Shown piece after piece: positions 1-8,702 of a DNA stretch of 31,984 nucleotides. Both the position numbers and the translations under genes were made by a program. How positions within the stretch are numbered: position 1 is the first letter of the stretch; each line of letters starts with the position of its first letter. This DNA comes from Draconibacterium orientale (GTDB taxonomy: Bacteria > Bacteroidota > Bacteroidia > Bacteroidales > UBA12170), in contig DYSK01000005.1 of NCBI GenBank assembly GCA_020718315.1, forward strand, positions 1-31,984, written 5' to 3'. The notes below the pieces were generated by a model. That model was given only the letters and a program-made list of their open reading frames with translations. It ran no database searches and had not been told where the DNA came from.

Positions 1-2
1 AA

Positions 3-122
3 TTTAGTGCACGTATATTGCAACTCTATATAAAAGCCGGACTCGAATTGTATAAGAATAAATTTTATACAGAAAAGCTTGATTATAAGAAATTTGAAAT
101 CGTGGTTTCAAGAAAATTTTAA
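3..122 (+). CDS. C-terminal end of a truncated gene, possibly an outer-membrane beta-barrel protein
   Basis: One plus-strand frame is open from the window edge to a TAA and encodes the last 39 residues of a protein. The tail alternates hydrophobic and polar residues and ends in a phenylalanine (..VVSRKF), as the last strand of an outer-membrane beta-barrel usually does. It lies 28 nt before the multiheme cytochrome gene on the same strand, so the two may be co-transcribed, and an outer-membrane barrel beside a periplasmic multiheme cytochrome would fit an electron-transfer locus. The fragment is too short for a family assignment; the barrel call is inference from the terminal Phe and residue pattern. 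The start lies outside the window. Confidence 0.45.
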   Translation, partial: FSARILQLYIKAGLELYKNKFYTEKLDYKKFEIVVSRKF

Positions 123-150
123 TAAAACATAACGCAATAAAATAGAAATA

Positions 151-1224
151 ATGAAAGCATTTAGAACATTACAATCGAAGCAACTTAGTTCTAGGAGGAT
201 TATTTTTGCTGTATTGATGCCCGTATTTGCCCTTGTTTTTTTCAATACTGCTGCTTTGGGGCAAGAACAATCTTGCAGAGATTGCCACAAAAGCATAGTG
301 GGGAAAAGTTTTATACACGGGCCGGTTGATTCGGATTGCATGTTTTGTCATGAATCGAATGGCGAACAGCATCCAAAACCAAAAGTGAAAGGTTTTACCA
401 TTGCTCAGAAAGGCGCCGATTTGTGCTATTCCTGTCATACCGAAGAACACAGTGCAAATACCAAAAATAAATTTGTACACGTCGCGTTGTCCGAAGGCAC
501 TTGTCTCGATTGTCATGAGGTTCATAGTTCGGATGAGGCCAAATTTATTTCTACCAAGCTGCCTGAATTGTGCAATACTTGTCATTACGAGACAGAACAA
601 ACTATTGCTAAATCGGCAGTTGTTCACTTGCCAGTAAAGGATAAGGAAAGCTGCGTAAATTGCCATTCGGTGCATTCTTCAAACGAAAGCAGGCTATTAA
701 AAAGCAATGAAAAAACACTTTGTTTGAGCTGTCATAATAAGGAGATCAAATCTGACAAAAGAGAAATTGCAAATATTTCGAAGATTGTAGAGCAAGCAAA
801 AACGCAGCACGCTCCGCTGAACGATGGCTGTTCAATTTGCCACAATCCGCACGCTTCTAATTTTTCCAGTTTATTAACCATGTCTTATCCTGCTGGGAAT
901 TATGCGCTAGGAAAAGAATCGAACTACGACTTGTGTTTTGGATGTCATGATGTGGAGGCTTTGACCCAAGAAAAAACCAAATTTGCTACCCGTTTTCGGA
1001 ACGGAGAAAAAAATCTACATTTTATTCATGTGAACAAAGAAAAAGGGCGTTCGTGCAGGAATTGCCACAGTGTTCATGGCTCTGCGAAAGAACATCTGAT
1101 TGCCGAAACGGTGGTGTTTGGGAAATGGACGATGCCATTAAACTACGTTCCTACTGAAAATGGAGGTTCGTGTTCCACGGGCTGTCATAAAGATTGGAAA
1201 TACGATCGAACAAAAATCCAATAG
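151..1224 (+). CDS. Secreted multiheme c-type cytochrome (11 heme motifs)
   Basis: The 357-residue protein starts with a basic, then hydrophobic signal peptide (cleavage likely after ..AALG, about residue 37) and so acts outside the cytoplasm. Ten CXXCH heme-attachment motifs begin at Cys 42, 63, 92, 118, 141, 168, 191, 227, 262 and 302. A final CSTGCH (residues 341-346) is a CX3CH variant. Several motifs are followed by VH (CHEVHSS, CHSVHSS, CHSVHGS), giving the paired-motif look of the doubled-CXXCH/cytochrome c3-like families. Such proteins carry electrons across the periplasm. The ATG at 151 is directly followed by the signal sequence. The upstream gene fragment and the convergent NrfJ-like gene support an anaerobic respiration or extracellular electron-transfer role. 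The electron acceptor cannot be told from sequence. Confidence 0.9.
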   Translation: MKAFRTLQSKQLSSRRIIFAVLMPVFALVFFNTAALGQEQSCRDCHKSIVGKSFIHGPVDSDCMFCHESNGEQHPKPKVKGFTIAQKGADLCYSCHTEEHSANTKNKFVHVALSEGTCLDCHEVHSSDEAKFISTKLPELCNTCHYETEQTIAKSAVVHLPVKDKESCVNCHSVHSSNESRLLKSNEKTLCLSCHNKEIKSDKREIANISKIVEQAKTQHAPLNDGCSICHNPHASNFSSLLTMSYPAGNYALGKESNYDLCFGCHDVEALTQEKTKFATRFRNGEKNLHFIHVNKEKGRSCRNCHSVHGSAKEHLIAETVVFGKWTMPLNYVPTENGGSCSTGCHKDWKYDRTKIQ

Positions 1225-1250
1225 GAATCGTCGGGGCTGCAATTTCAAAA

Positions 1251-1272
1251 CAATTTGGCTGAGGCAAAATTG
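1251..1272. terminator. Hairpin between convergent genes, possible terminator
   Basis: The gap between the convergent cytochrome and NrfJ-like genes holds a 9-bp stem with one mismatch (CAATTTGGC paired with GCAAAATTG) around a TGAG loop. No clear T-tract follows on either strand, so the terminator role rests mainly on its position. Nothing else is evident in 1225-1338. Confidence 0.25.
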
Positions 1273-1338
1273 GGCCTTGTCAATCGGGCGCTTTTTCTGC
1301 TTATCGAAAGCGGAATAAAATAAGGGCGCAAAAACGCA

Positions 1339-2070
1339 TTAATCTTTGATGAGCTGCGCGTTTTCTACAATTATTTTGTAAAAATAGCCGTAGCCAAAGT
1401 CTTTTTCCAAAGATACTTCGCCTTTTAGTACAACAATGTCGCCAACATTTAAAAGCGTATTGGTGGTAAGGGTTAAATCAAATTCGCCTTGAAATACGGT
1501 GCCATCTTGAAAATGAACCCAATTCTTAGACATAATTTTCGAATTAAATTTTGTGACTTGTCCTTTTATGATCACCGTTTTTCCGGCATACAGATTTTTG
1601 TTTTTCAACAAGTCGGCTATGCTTATACCATTTGCTGGTGTTTTTATCGAAATTGAAAGTTTTTGGTTTGTTTCTTTTGGATTCCCTTGATGTAAATCGG
1701 AAGCGGGATGTTGAAATTTAGTATTCATCAAATCCTGTTTGTTGTTACTTATTTTTTCGAGGAAAAGCACAGAAGAAAAGGTCTGGGACAGTTCTTTGCT
1801 CTTAAAATCGGACATTTCTGTTCCTCCTTTGTAAAAAAGAACGTCTCCAATTTCGGCTTGCATGCTTGGTCCTGCCACCCATTTTTGTTTATTGTTTTCG
1901 CTTACAAGTAAATACGTATAAGAGCGAACCTGCTTTACATCCAAAACAACAACTTCGTGGATACTCGTTCCTGTTTCTTGAGCAAAACCAATTTGTTTCA
2001 ATGTAAGAACAAAAAAAAGAGCAATAAAAGGAGCGTATTTTAACAGTCTATCAAAAACATGATTTTTCAT
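1339..2070 (-). CDS. Exported NrfJ-like plus OB-fold protein
   Basis: This 243-residue protein has an N-terminal hydrophobic signal segment ending near ..IGFAQ (about residue 30). Residues 40-107 (pattern VLDVKQ..SYTYLLV...KQKWVAGP....IGDVL......M.DFKSKEL..TF..V.F) resemble the small periplasmic NrfJ-related proteins found with cytochrome c nitrite reductase and other multiheme systems. Residues about 145-243 look like an OB-fold of the tRNA-anti type (AGKTVIIKGQVTKF...NWVHFQDGT...GDIVVLKGEV). The molecular function is not established; a role in assembly or function of extracytoplasmic cytochromes is inferred from the convergent 11-heme cytochrome gene next door. It lies 146 nt downstream of ribF on the same strand and probably has its own promoter. 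The family match is from memory of the motif, not a database search. Confidence 0.65.
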   Translation of the reverse strand: MKNHVFDRLLKYAPFIALFFVLTLKQIGFAQETGTSIHEVVVLDVKQVRSYTYLLVSENNKQKWVAGPSMQAEIGDVLFYKGGTEMSDFKSKELSQTFSSVLFLEKISNNKQDLMNTKFQHPASDLHQGNPKETNQKLSISIKTPANGISIADLLKNKNLYAGKTVIIKGQVTKFNSKIMSKNWVHFQDGTVFQGEFDLTLTTNTLLNVGDIVVLKGEVSLEKDFGYGYFYKIIVENAQLIKD

Positions 2071-2165
2071 ATTGAGCGGTATCGGTTTTTTAAAATAAAA
2101 TTAAAAGTACAATAAAAGGGCCAGCATCAGCGGTTTGAAGCGTAATTATTTTGAGTTTTAAAGGG

Positions 2166-2189
2166 ATCTTAAAAAGGCTAAGATTTTTT
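2166..2189. terminator. Terminator-like hairpin after ribF
   Basis: A perfect 6-bp stem (ATCTTA/TAAGAT) with a 7-nt loop is followed by six Ts on the plus strand. It lies just downstream of the minus-strand ribF stop. The T-run faces the plus strand although no plus gene precedes it, and the stem is AT-rich, so the evidence is weak. Confidence 0.25.
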
Positions 2190-2216
2190 ATATTCGAATC
2201 GAACCGAAACTCTAAT

Positions 2217-3164
2217 TTAATAGTTTTCCAAAACATGAATGCTTTTACGCTTATCTTTATCCAATTGCGTTTTTAAATTTTCTAAATTTTCGAACTTCAC
2301 TTCGTCGCGGATTCGATGAACAAAAAAGATGGTGAGTTTCTCTCCATACAATTCGCGCGAAAAATTGAAGATATTTACTTCTGTGGTCAATTCATGCTTT
2401 TCGAGTTTGAGCGTTGGTCGAAAACCAATATTGGCCATTCCTTTATAGCTGTTTCCTTGGCATCCAATAAGTACGGCATAAACACCTTGCTTTGGGATAA
2501 GTTTATTTTTGTAGGTGTCTTTTACATCAATGTTAGCTGTTGGAAAGCCAATAATCCGGCCAATTCTATTTCCATGAACCACAATTCCGCTGATATTATA
2601 CGAATAGCCCAAAAGTGCATTGGCCTCTTCAATCATCCCATCAATCAGGAATTTTCGAATTTTTACGGAGGTGATATTGCGATTTTGAATGTCTTCCATT
2701 GGAATTTCATGCACACGAAAGCCGTATTTTTTTGCTAAAGAGTTCAACTGAATAAAATTCCCTTCTCGTTCGTAACCAAAATGATGTGAAAATCCCACTA
2801 CCAGCTCTTTGAGTTGAATTTTTTCCACCAAGTAAGTGCGGATAAATTTATCCGGCGTAATTTTCGAAAACGCTTCGGTAAAAGGAATGACAAGCAAATA
2901 ATCAATTCCTAAACTTTCCAATAATGCTTCTTTTTCTTGTTGAATATTTAGAAGACGAACGCTGTTCGCTTCGGTGGTAAACAAAATTTCTTCGGGCGAT
3001 GGATTGAAGGTAATCAAAACAGTTTGTGCCGCGTTTTTTTCCGCAATATTTTTGAGCTGTTCTATCAGTTTTCGATGACCCAAATGGACTCCGTCAAAAC
3101 GACCAATGGTAACTACCGGATAATCGAGCTTTGGAAATAAATTGATGTCGTTAATAATTTTCAA
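2217..3164 (-). CDS. ribF: Bifunctional riboflavin kinase / FAD synthetase
   Basis: RibF phosphorylates riboflavin to FMN and adenylates FMN to FAD in the cytoplasm. The N-terminal nucleotidyltransferase domain carries the HxGH-type motif GRFDGVHLGH at residues 21-30. The C-terminal riboflavin kinase domain begins near residue 190 and shows GFPTANI (206-212), GVYAV, a NIGFRPT-type motif and LYGE. At 315 residues it has the usual length for the bifunctional bacterial enzyme. The variant Arg22 (GRFDG, usually GTFDG or GNFDG) is a minor difference. It follows asd by 33 nt on the same strand, so the two are probably co-transcribed. No FMN riboswitch is visible upstream. Confidence 0.95.
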   Translation of the reverse strand: MKIINDINLFPKLDYPVVTIGRFDGVHLGHRKLIEQLKNIAEKNAAQTVLITFNPSPEEILFTTEANSVRLLNIQQEKEALLESLGIDYLLVIPFTEAFSKITPDKFIRTYLVEKIQLKELVVGFSHHFGYEREGNFIQLNSLAKKYGFRVHEIPMEDIQNRNITSVKIRKFLIDGMIEEANALLGYSYNISGIVVHGNRIGRIIGFPTANIDVKDTYKNKLIPKQGVYAVLIGCQGNSYKGMANIGFRPTLKLEKHELTTEVNIFNFSRELYGEKLTIFFVHRIRDEVKFENLENLKTQLDKDKRKSIHVLENY

Positions 3165-3197
3165 GGCGTTAATATTTTTAGTTCCAGATTCTTTTTT

Positions 3198-4199
3198 TTA
3201 TTCGTCTTCAATTAAGTGATGGTCAGTTAGATATTCTGCAATTTGAACGGCATTTGTAGCAGCGCCTTTTCTTAGATTATCCGAAACTATCCACAGATTC
3301 AGGGTTTTGTCCTGACTGAAATCACGCCGGATTCGGCCAACAAAGACAGCATCTTTCCCTTCGGCAAATCTTGGCATGGGATATTGAAATTGCTCCACAT
3401 TGTCTTGAACAACAATGCCCGGGAAGTTTTCCAAAAGCTCAAAAACCTTGGTGAGTTCAAATTCTTTCTTAAATTCCACATTTACACTTTCTGAATGGCC
3501 GCCAAAAACCGGAACGCGCACCACCGTAGCGGTGATCTTCAGGTCGTCGTTTGCCAATATCTTGCGTGTTTCAAAAACCAGCTTTTCTTCTTCGGTGGTA
3601 TATCCATTTTCTAAAAAATCGCCCCCATGTGGAATTACGTTCAGATCGATTGGATAATGGTAAAACATTTGAGGCTCCGGGCGACAAATTCGTTCGTCCT
3701 GCATTTGCCTTACTGCTTTTGCGCCGGATCCTGTAACAGATTGATAAGTTGAAACAACCAATCTGTCGATTTCATAAACGGAATGCAATGGGGCCAACGC
3801 CATCACCATTTGAATAGTAGAACAATTGGGATTGGCGATAATTTTGTGTTTTTTTGTTAAAATCCCACCATTAATTTCCGGAACTACCAAAGGAATTTCT
3901 TTGTCCATTCGCCATGCGGAGGAATTATCAATGACTACAGTTCCTTGAGCTGCAAATTTTGGCGCCCATATTTTTGAGGTTGCTCCTCCTGCCGAAAAAA
4001 TGGCAATATCAGGCGAAAGAGCCACAGCGTGGTCCAAACCAATTACTTTGTATTCGCTTTTATTGAACATGACCGTTTTTCCAATCGACCGTTCGCTGGC
4101 AACGGCATAAAAAGCGTCTATTTTTAGCTTGCTTTTTTCCAAAACCTGAATCATTACGCTACCCACCAATCCGGTAGCTCCAACCAAAGCTATTTTCAT
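3198..4199 (-). CDS. asd: Aspartate-semialdehyde dehydrogenase
   Basis: Asd reduces aspartyl phosphate to aspartate semialdehyde with NADPH, the branch point to lysine/diaminopimelate, threonine and methionine. The N-terminal nucleotide-binding motif GATGLVG is at residues 7-13. The catalytic cysteine is Cys126 in NPNCST, and the acid/base histidine is probably His235 in GGHSE. The substrate-binding stretch TYQSVTGSGA lies at 151-160. Length (333) is normal. The ATG at 4199 is followed directly by the conserved beta-strand MKIALVGATG, fixing the start. Asd is the first gene of the probable asd-ribF unit and has a good -7 promoter element 20 nt upstream. Confidence 0.96.
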   Translation of the reverse strand: MKIALVGATGLVGSVMIQVLEKSKLKIDAFYAVASERSIGKTVMFNKSEYKVIGLDHAVALSPDIAIFSAGGATSKIWAPKFAAQGTVVIDNSSAWRMDKEIPLVVPEINGGILTKKHKIIANPNCSTIQMVMALAPLHSVYEIDRLVVSTYQSVTGSGAKAVRQMQDERICRPEPQMFYHYPIDLNVIPHGGDFLENGYTTEEEKLVFETRKILANDDLKITATVVRVPVFGGHSESVNVEFKKEFELTKVFELLENFPGIVVQDNVEQFQYPMPRFAEGKDAVFVGRIRRDFSQDKTLNLWIVSDNLRKGAATNAVQIAEYLTDHHLIEDE

Positions 4200-4218
4200 T
4201 TATTTCTGTAATTTTATG

Positions 4219-4226
4219 CAAAAGTA
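4219..4226 (-). promoter_or_regulatory. Bacteroidota -7 promoter element for asd-ribF
   Basis: On the minus strand this reads TACTTTTG, an exact match to TAnnTTTG, 20 nt before the asd start codon. The -33 partner is weak (TTTA with an 18-nt spacer). The rest of 4227-4402 is AT-rich and holds little besides the candidate element at 4294. Confidence 0.5.
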
Positions 4227-4293
4227 GCACATTTAGAATATCTTTAAAGGCCATTCGCTTAAATCGCCATTTTTCATGTGCGTGTAATTTGTG

Positions 4294-4301
4294 TATATTT
4301 G
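4294..4301 (+). promoter_or_regulatory. Candidate -7 promoter element upstream of the lamin-tail gene
   Basis: TATATTTG matches TAnnTTTG on the plus strand, about 100 nt before the GTG start at 4403. No convincing -33 TTTG is found at the right distance. Confidence 0.25.
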
Positions 4302-4402
4302 TTTCATGTCTCAATGCGCCTATTTTGGCGGAATGGCGGAATAATCATTTTGCTTGTATATGAAAATGGTTTCATGAGTATCATTACCTAATTCTATTTA
4401 TT

Positions 4403-7400
4403 GTGAAAACTAGACTTTTTCTTTTTCTCTTGTTGCCATTGATGGCATGGGGTCAGATATTTGATAATTTTTCGGATGCTAATTTTACAGCAAATCCAAT
4501 TTGGGTAGGAGAACAAAATGTATTTAAGATAAATAGTAGCTTTCAACTGCAAATCAATCAGTTGACTCCTCGTACCGACCGAGCCGATACCGCCTATTTA
4601 TCCACTTTTCTTGGTCTTTCGGATAGTTTAGAATGGTCGTTTTCAATTCGGTTGGCGTTTAGTCCGTCCGACAATAACAATGCGCGTGTTTATTTGATAG
4701 CCGATGGAAGCAATTTGGAAAAAGCACTAAACGGCTATTATCTGCAGTTTGGTGAAGCAGGAAGCCTAGATGCTGTTGAGCTTTTTCGCCAACAAGGAAC
4801 ACAAATTCAATCTATTTGTAGAGGAACAGCGGCAAAAGTAGCCGCAGCATTTGATAGCAATATCAAAGTGGTTTACAAGAAAGATGGAAGTTGGACCGTT
4901 TGGGCCGATTGGAACAAATCAGGCGTTTTTGTTCAAGAATGTGCCGGACAAAGCACTTCGGCCATAACAAATCCTTACTTTGGATACTTTTGCAAGTTTA
5001 CAAGCTCCAACGCAACCAAATTTTATCTGGACAATGTACAGGTAAATTCCATTTATGTTGATTTGGTAAGTCCAATTGCGGAAAAAGTGGAAGTTATTGC
5101 ACCCAATCAATTGCGAGTGAAATTTAATGAAGCGTTGGATCTTGTTTCGGCCGAAAATCGCCTGAATTACTTTGTTCAAGAAAACGAACAAAATCCCGGA
5201 ACAGCGCAGCTTTTGCTCGCAAGTCGCACGGAAGTAGATTTAACTTTTGAAGATGATTTTATTGCAAACAAGACCTATACTTTAGTCATATCGGCTGTTA
5301 AGGACAAAGCGGGGAATCAAATGGAAAGCACTTTGCTAAATTTTGTTTATGGCAAAGCCGAATTGAATGATGTAGTGTTCAATGAGGTCATGGCCGATCC
5401 AAGTCCTGTGGTGGGCCTTCCTGATATTGAATACCTCGAAATATACAACCGAGCTCCGTATAGCGTGAATTTAACCAATTGGAAGCTTAAAATTGGCGAT
5501 ACAGAAAAAACTTTTCCAAGCATAACGCTGAATGCCGGCGAATACCTTATTCTGTGTGGAACAACACAAGCAATCACCATGGCCGCTTATGGCAAAGTGG
5601 CTGCTTTTGCAAGTCTTGCATTGCTCAATGCTGCACAAACCGTTGCATTGATCGACGAAACCAATCAAACAATCGATGTACTTATGTACTCTGAAACATG
5701 GTATGCCGATGCCGTAAAACAGAATGGCGGCTGGTCGTTAGAAAAAATTCAACCGGATAATATTTGTTTAATCACCGAAAACTGGAAAGCAAGCGTTAGC
5801 AGTTCGGGTGGGACTCCGGGAGCTCGAAACAGTGTTTTTTCTGAAACGGTGGTTGTTCCAAAGATAAATTCTGTTTTACTGAAAAACGATTCTGTTCTTT
5901 TTCTTTCATTTAATCAAACAATGAATCCGATTTCGCTTCTTAATGTTCAAAACTATGTAGTCAACAATGCTATCGGAAATCCATCCACTGTTCTTCTTTC
6001 TTCTGCCTTCCAAACTTGCGAATTGCATTTTGAATCGAAATTCAGCTTAGGAACAAAATATCAACTTTCGATCAGTTCAGCACTCGAAAACTGCATCGGA
6101 CAATATCTAAGCGGGGAGTTGGTTTTTTCTTTCGAGCTTCCAAAAACAGCCGAATATGGCGATGTGATTATTTCGGAAATTATGGCCGATCCAAGTCCTG
6201 TTCAAGCCTTGCCCGAAGTAGAATACATAGAATTGTACAATCGAACCAATTATCCCATTTTGCTTAATGGCTGGAGAGTTGAAATGGGCGCTTCCAAATA
6301 TACATCAGCCGATTATACATTGGCTGCCAATAGCTTTGTTTTGCTTTCGCATACGGATGCCGTTGCGAGGCTTTCTACTTTTGGAAACGTACTTGGTTTT
6401 TCTTCCTTTACTCTGGCGAATACCGGCACAGCCATCGTTCTGAAAAATCCATCAAACCAACTCATCCATTACATCAATTATTCGGATTCTTGGTATGGCG
6501 ATAATCTGAAAGCGGAAGGCGGCTGGTCGCTCGAAATGATTTCGACGAACCATTTTTGTGAGCAGTCCGGCAATTGGTTGGCCTCGCAGAATGCAAATGG
6601 AGGAACACCGGGAAGCACGAATAGTTTGGGCCATATTCAGGCAGATTATCAATCGCCTCAACTTCTTCAGATCGAAGTTTTAGATGAAAACACGCTTTCG
6701 CTCGTGTTTTCAAAAAGTATGGATAGTTTGGCATTGAAAAATCCACAAAATTATTCAGCCGACAATGGATTGGGAAATCCTGCCTTTGTCACTATTTCTG
6801 CTCCTGAATATTCAATGGCCAAACTTAGTTTTGCTACCAATTTTGCTGAAAACAAAATTTATCAACTGGAATTGCGCAATTCCGTTGTTGGATGTTGTGG
6901 CGTAGAAATTCAGAATCCACACAAACTCTTTGCACTGCCACAAGAGCCGGAAATCGACGACATCGTAATCAATGAAATTCTTTTTGATTCGTGGCTCGAT
7001 AATGGCGAATTTATTGAACTTTTCAATCGCTCCTCCAAAGTAATTGAAAGCAAGCAGTTGCTTTTGTCTCGGATTGTTGTCAATGCGTTAGACACCACCT
7101 ATTATACAGCACAATTGAATGCCGGCCAGATATTCCCGGAAGAATATTTGGTGATTTGCAAAAACAAGGAAAGTGTTTTGTTGGAATACGCTGTCGAAAA
7201 TCCTGACAATCTTGTTGCCAACGCCGCTTTTCCCTTACTTACCAATACCGAAGGAACTATTTTGCTGAGCAAAGCCGCGAATCGTTCAAAAGTGATTGAT
7301 ATTTTCTCGTACAAGGAAACGATGCATCATCCACTTTTAAGCAATCGGAAGGGTGTTTCGCTTGAGCGGCTTTCGCCCAACGAAGAAACCAACAGAGCAA

Positions 7401-7801
7401 GCAATTGGTCGTCGGCAGCAGCAGACGTAAATTATGGAACGCCAACATATCAAAATTCTCAATTTCAAGCAGCCGGCGAAACGGATGACCTATTTCAAAT
7501 TTCACCCGAACTGTTTTCGCCCGACATGGACGGAATTGATGATATTTTGCAGGTCAATTACAATTTTTCGCAAAGCGGATATACCCTAAATTTGCTTATT
7601 TTCAATGCACAAGGACAGCAAATCAATCATTTGGTGAAAAATGAATTGATGGGAACAAGCGGTCAGATTTTCTGGAATGGGACAAGCGAAAACGGCGATA
7701 AAGCGCCAATCGGAATCTATATTCTTTATTTCGAGTACTTTGATTTAAGCGGCAAAGTGGAGAAATTGAAAAAAATCTGTGTTTTGGGCGGAAAACTATA
7801 A
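4403..7801 (+). CDS. Large secreted lamin-tail-domain protein with gliding-motility-like C-terminus
   Basis: The 1132-residue protein begins at a GTG; the next upstream ATG (4375) runs into a stop, and GTG is followed at once by a signal peptide (MKTRLFLFLLLPLMAWGQ). Residues about 19-215 look like a concanavalin/laminin-type beta-sandwich. Three repeat blocks follow, each an Ig-like domain (about 220-318, 485-577, 752-845) and a lamin-tail domain (about 320-478, 586-742, 852-1020). The first two lamin-tail copies share the NEVMADPSP/SEIMADPSP opening, GGWSLE and GGTPG. The last 100 residues (FSPDMDGIDD..., W.GTSENGDKAPIGIY) resemble the gliding-motility/type IX secretion C-terminal domain. 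It is probably exported to the cell surface or medium; its ligand is unknown. The next gene starts 16 nt downstream. Confidence 0.8.
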   Translation: MKTRLFLFLLLPLMAWGQIFDNFSDANFTANPIWVGEQNVFKINSSFQLQINQLTPRTDRADTAYLSTFLGLSDSLEWSFSIRLAFSPSDNNNARVYLIADGSNLEKALNGYYLQFGEAGSLDAVELFRQQGTQIQSICRGTAAKVAAAFDSNIKVVYKKDGSWTVWADWNKSGVFVQECAGQSTSAITNPYFGYFCKFTSSNATKFYLDNVQVNSIYVDLVSPIAEKVEVIAPNQLRVKFNEALDLVSAENRLNYFVQENEQNPGTAQLLLASRTEVDLTFEDDFIANKTYTLVISAVKDKAGNQMESTLLNFVYGKAELNDVVFNEVMADPSPVVGLPDIEYLEIYNRAPYSVNLTNWKLKIGDTEKTFPSITLNAGEYLILCGTTQAITMAAYGKVAAFASLALLNAAQTVALIDETNQTIDVLMYSETWYADAVKQNGGWSLEKIQPDNICLITENWKASVSSSGGTPGARNSVFSETVVVPKINSVLLKNDSVLFLSFNQTMNPISLLNVQNYVVNNAIGNPSTVLLSSAFQTCELHFESKFSLGTKYQLSISSALENCIGQYLSGELVFSFELPKTAEYGDVIISEIMADPSPVQALPEVEYIELYNRTNYPILLNGWRVEMGASKYTSADYTLAANSFVLLSHTDAVARLSTFGNVLGFSSFTLANTGTAIVLKNPSNQLIHYINYSDSWYGDNLKAEGGWSLEMISTNHFCEQSGNWLASQNANGGTPGSTNSLGHIQADYQSPQLLQIEVLDENTLSLVFSKSMDSLALKNPQNYSADNGLGNPAFVTISAPEYSMAKLSFATNFAENKIYQLELRNSVVGCCGVEIQNPHKLFALPQEPEIDDIVINEILFDSWLDNGEFIELFNRSSKVIESKQLLLSRIVVNALDTTYYTAQLNAGQIFPEEYLVICKNKESVLLEYAVENPDNLVANAAFPLLTNTEGTILLSKAANRSKVIDIFSYKETMHHPLLSNRKGVSLERLSPNEETNRASNWSSAAADVNYGTPTYQNSQFQAAGETDDLFQISPELFSPDMDGIDDILQVNYNFSQSGYTLNLLIFNAQGQQINHLVKNELMGTSGQIFWNGTSENGDKAPIGIYILYFEYFDLSGKVEKLKKICVLGGKL

Positions 7802-7817
7802 ATCGTTCTTTTCGACT

Positions 7818-8612
7818 ATGGAAAATTCGCTCCAACTCAATCGGTTTTATTTCAAAATCACCGACTGCAAATTGCACGAATACAATATCCTTATTCGTTC
7901 GGAGTCGACCCAGCAGCATGCTCAAATTGGATATACTCCTCTTACAAAATCATTGGTTTTTTTGGAACAATCTCCTTTTTCCGACTATCTGAAATTGTAC
8001 GAACATCAATTGCGAAAGATGTTGCACAACAAGCGTCCAGACACATTTTATGTGGGATTTGAATTGTATTTTGTTTTGTGGGAAAACAAAGACATGACCG
8101 CCTTTAGCAATCGGTCCGCAATATTGGTGGTGGACAGAAGTGCGGGTGAGCGGAGAATTTTTGTGTTGGAAAACGAAACCGAAATCCCAACTAAAGTATA
8201 TACCGATGGCTCATTTTTGGAGAAAAAAGGAAAAGGAGGCTATGTGGTTTTGATAAAAAGACCGAACAAAAATTATCAATTGCATACCTACGAATCGGGC
8301 AAAAAAAGCAGTTCGCTAATAGAGTTGGAAGCGGCCATAAAAAGCTTGGAAATATTGAAAGACGTAAAACACATCCGTATCATTAGTGATAGTCAGTATG
8401 TTCGTAAAGGACTTACCGAGTGGGTTCCGATTTGGGAATTGAATGATTGGCATACGGTGAATGGAGAAAAAGCGAAGAACATTGCCTATTGGAAATATTT
8501 CGACCTGCTTACAATTGGAAAAAGAATTGAATTTGAATGGGTTAAAGCACATGCCAATCATTTTGAAAATACCCTTTGCGATTTGTATGCAAAAAAACTT
8601 GCTTCGTCATAA
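7818..8612 (+). CDS. rnhA: Ribonuclease HI with an unrecognised N-terminal domain
   Basis: Residues 125-264 form a type 1 RNase H domain, which cuts the RNA strand of RNA-DNA hybrids. The catalytic acids are visible: Asp130 (VYTDGS), Glu169 (IELEAAI), Asp191 (ISDSQYV) and Asp255 (ENTLCD), plus His245 in VKAHANH. The first ~120 residues are a separate region that I do not recognise; it is not the viroplasmin-like domain common in RNases H of this phylum. The ATG at 7818 is preferred over an in-frame start at 7779, which would overlap the upstream gene. The 16-nt gap suggests co-transcription with the lamin-tail gene, probably fortuitous. The symbol refers to the catalytic domain only. Confidence 0.85.
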   Translation: MENSLQLNRFYFKITDCKLHEYNILIRSESTQQHAQIGYTPLTKSLVFLEQSPFSDYLKLYEHQLRKMLHNKRPDTFYVGFELYFVLWENKDMTAFSNRSAILVVDRSAGERRIFVLENETEIPTKVYTDGSFLEKKGKGGYVVLIKRPNKNYQLHTYESGKKSSSLIELEAAIKSLEILKDVKHIRIISDSQYVRKGLTEWVPIWELNDWHTVNGEKAKNIAYWKYFDLLTIGKRIEFEWVKAHANHFENTLCDLYAKKLASS

Positions 8613-8656
8613 TAAAATCTGTTTGAAAAAGAAAATTTCTATTTCGTTAAAAACTT

Positions 8657-8664
8657 TAATTTTG
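8657..8664 (+). promoter_or_regulatory. -7 promoter element upstream of cysS
   Basis: TAATTTTG is an exact TAnnTTTG match 44 nt after the RNase H stop and 89 nt before cysS. The -33 element is poor. If used, transcription would begin within a few bases of the ATG of the small ORF at 8673. Confidence 0.4.
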
Positions 8665-8672
8665 TAAAAAAA

Positions 8673-8702
8673 ATGAATCAGTTCGCAACACTTTCTTGTT
8701 GA
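8673..8702 (+). CDS. Possible 9-residue leader ORF upstream of cysS
   Basis: An ATG just downstream of the -7 element opens a 9-codon frame (MNQFATLSC) whose last sense codon is TGT (Cys) directly before TGA. It lies in the cysteinyl-tRNA synthetase leader and overlaps the hairpin at 8687-8708. A single Cys codon is thin evidence for a leader peptide; such an ORF can easily occur by chance. Confidence 0.2.
   Translation: MNQFATLSC

Noticed and set aside
169..675. 168-codon minus-strand ORF opposite the cytochrome gene
   Set aside because: It is the shadow of the clearly coding multiheme frame and shows no family features.
7779..7817. Upstream in-frame start for the RNase H gene
   Set aside because: It would overlap the end of the lamin-tail gene; the ATG at 7818 gives a clean 16-nt gap.
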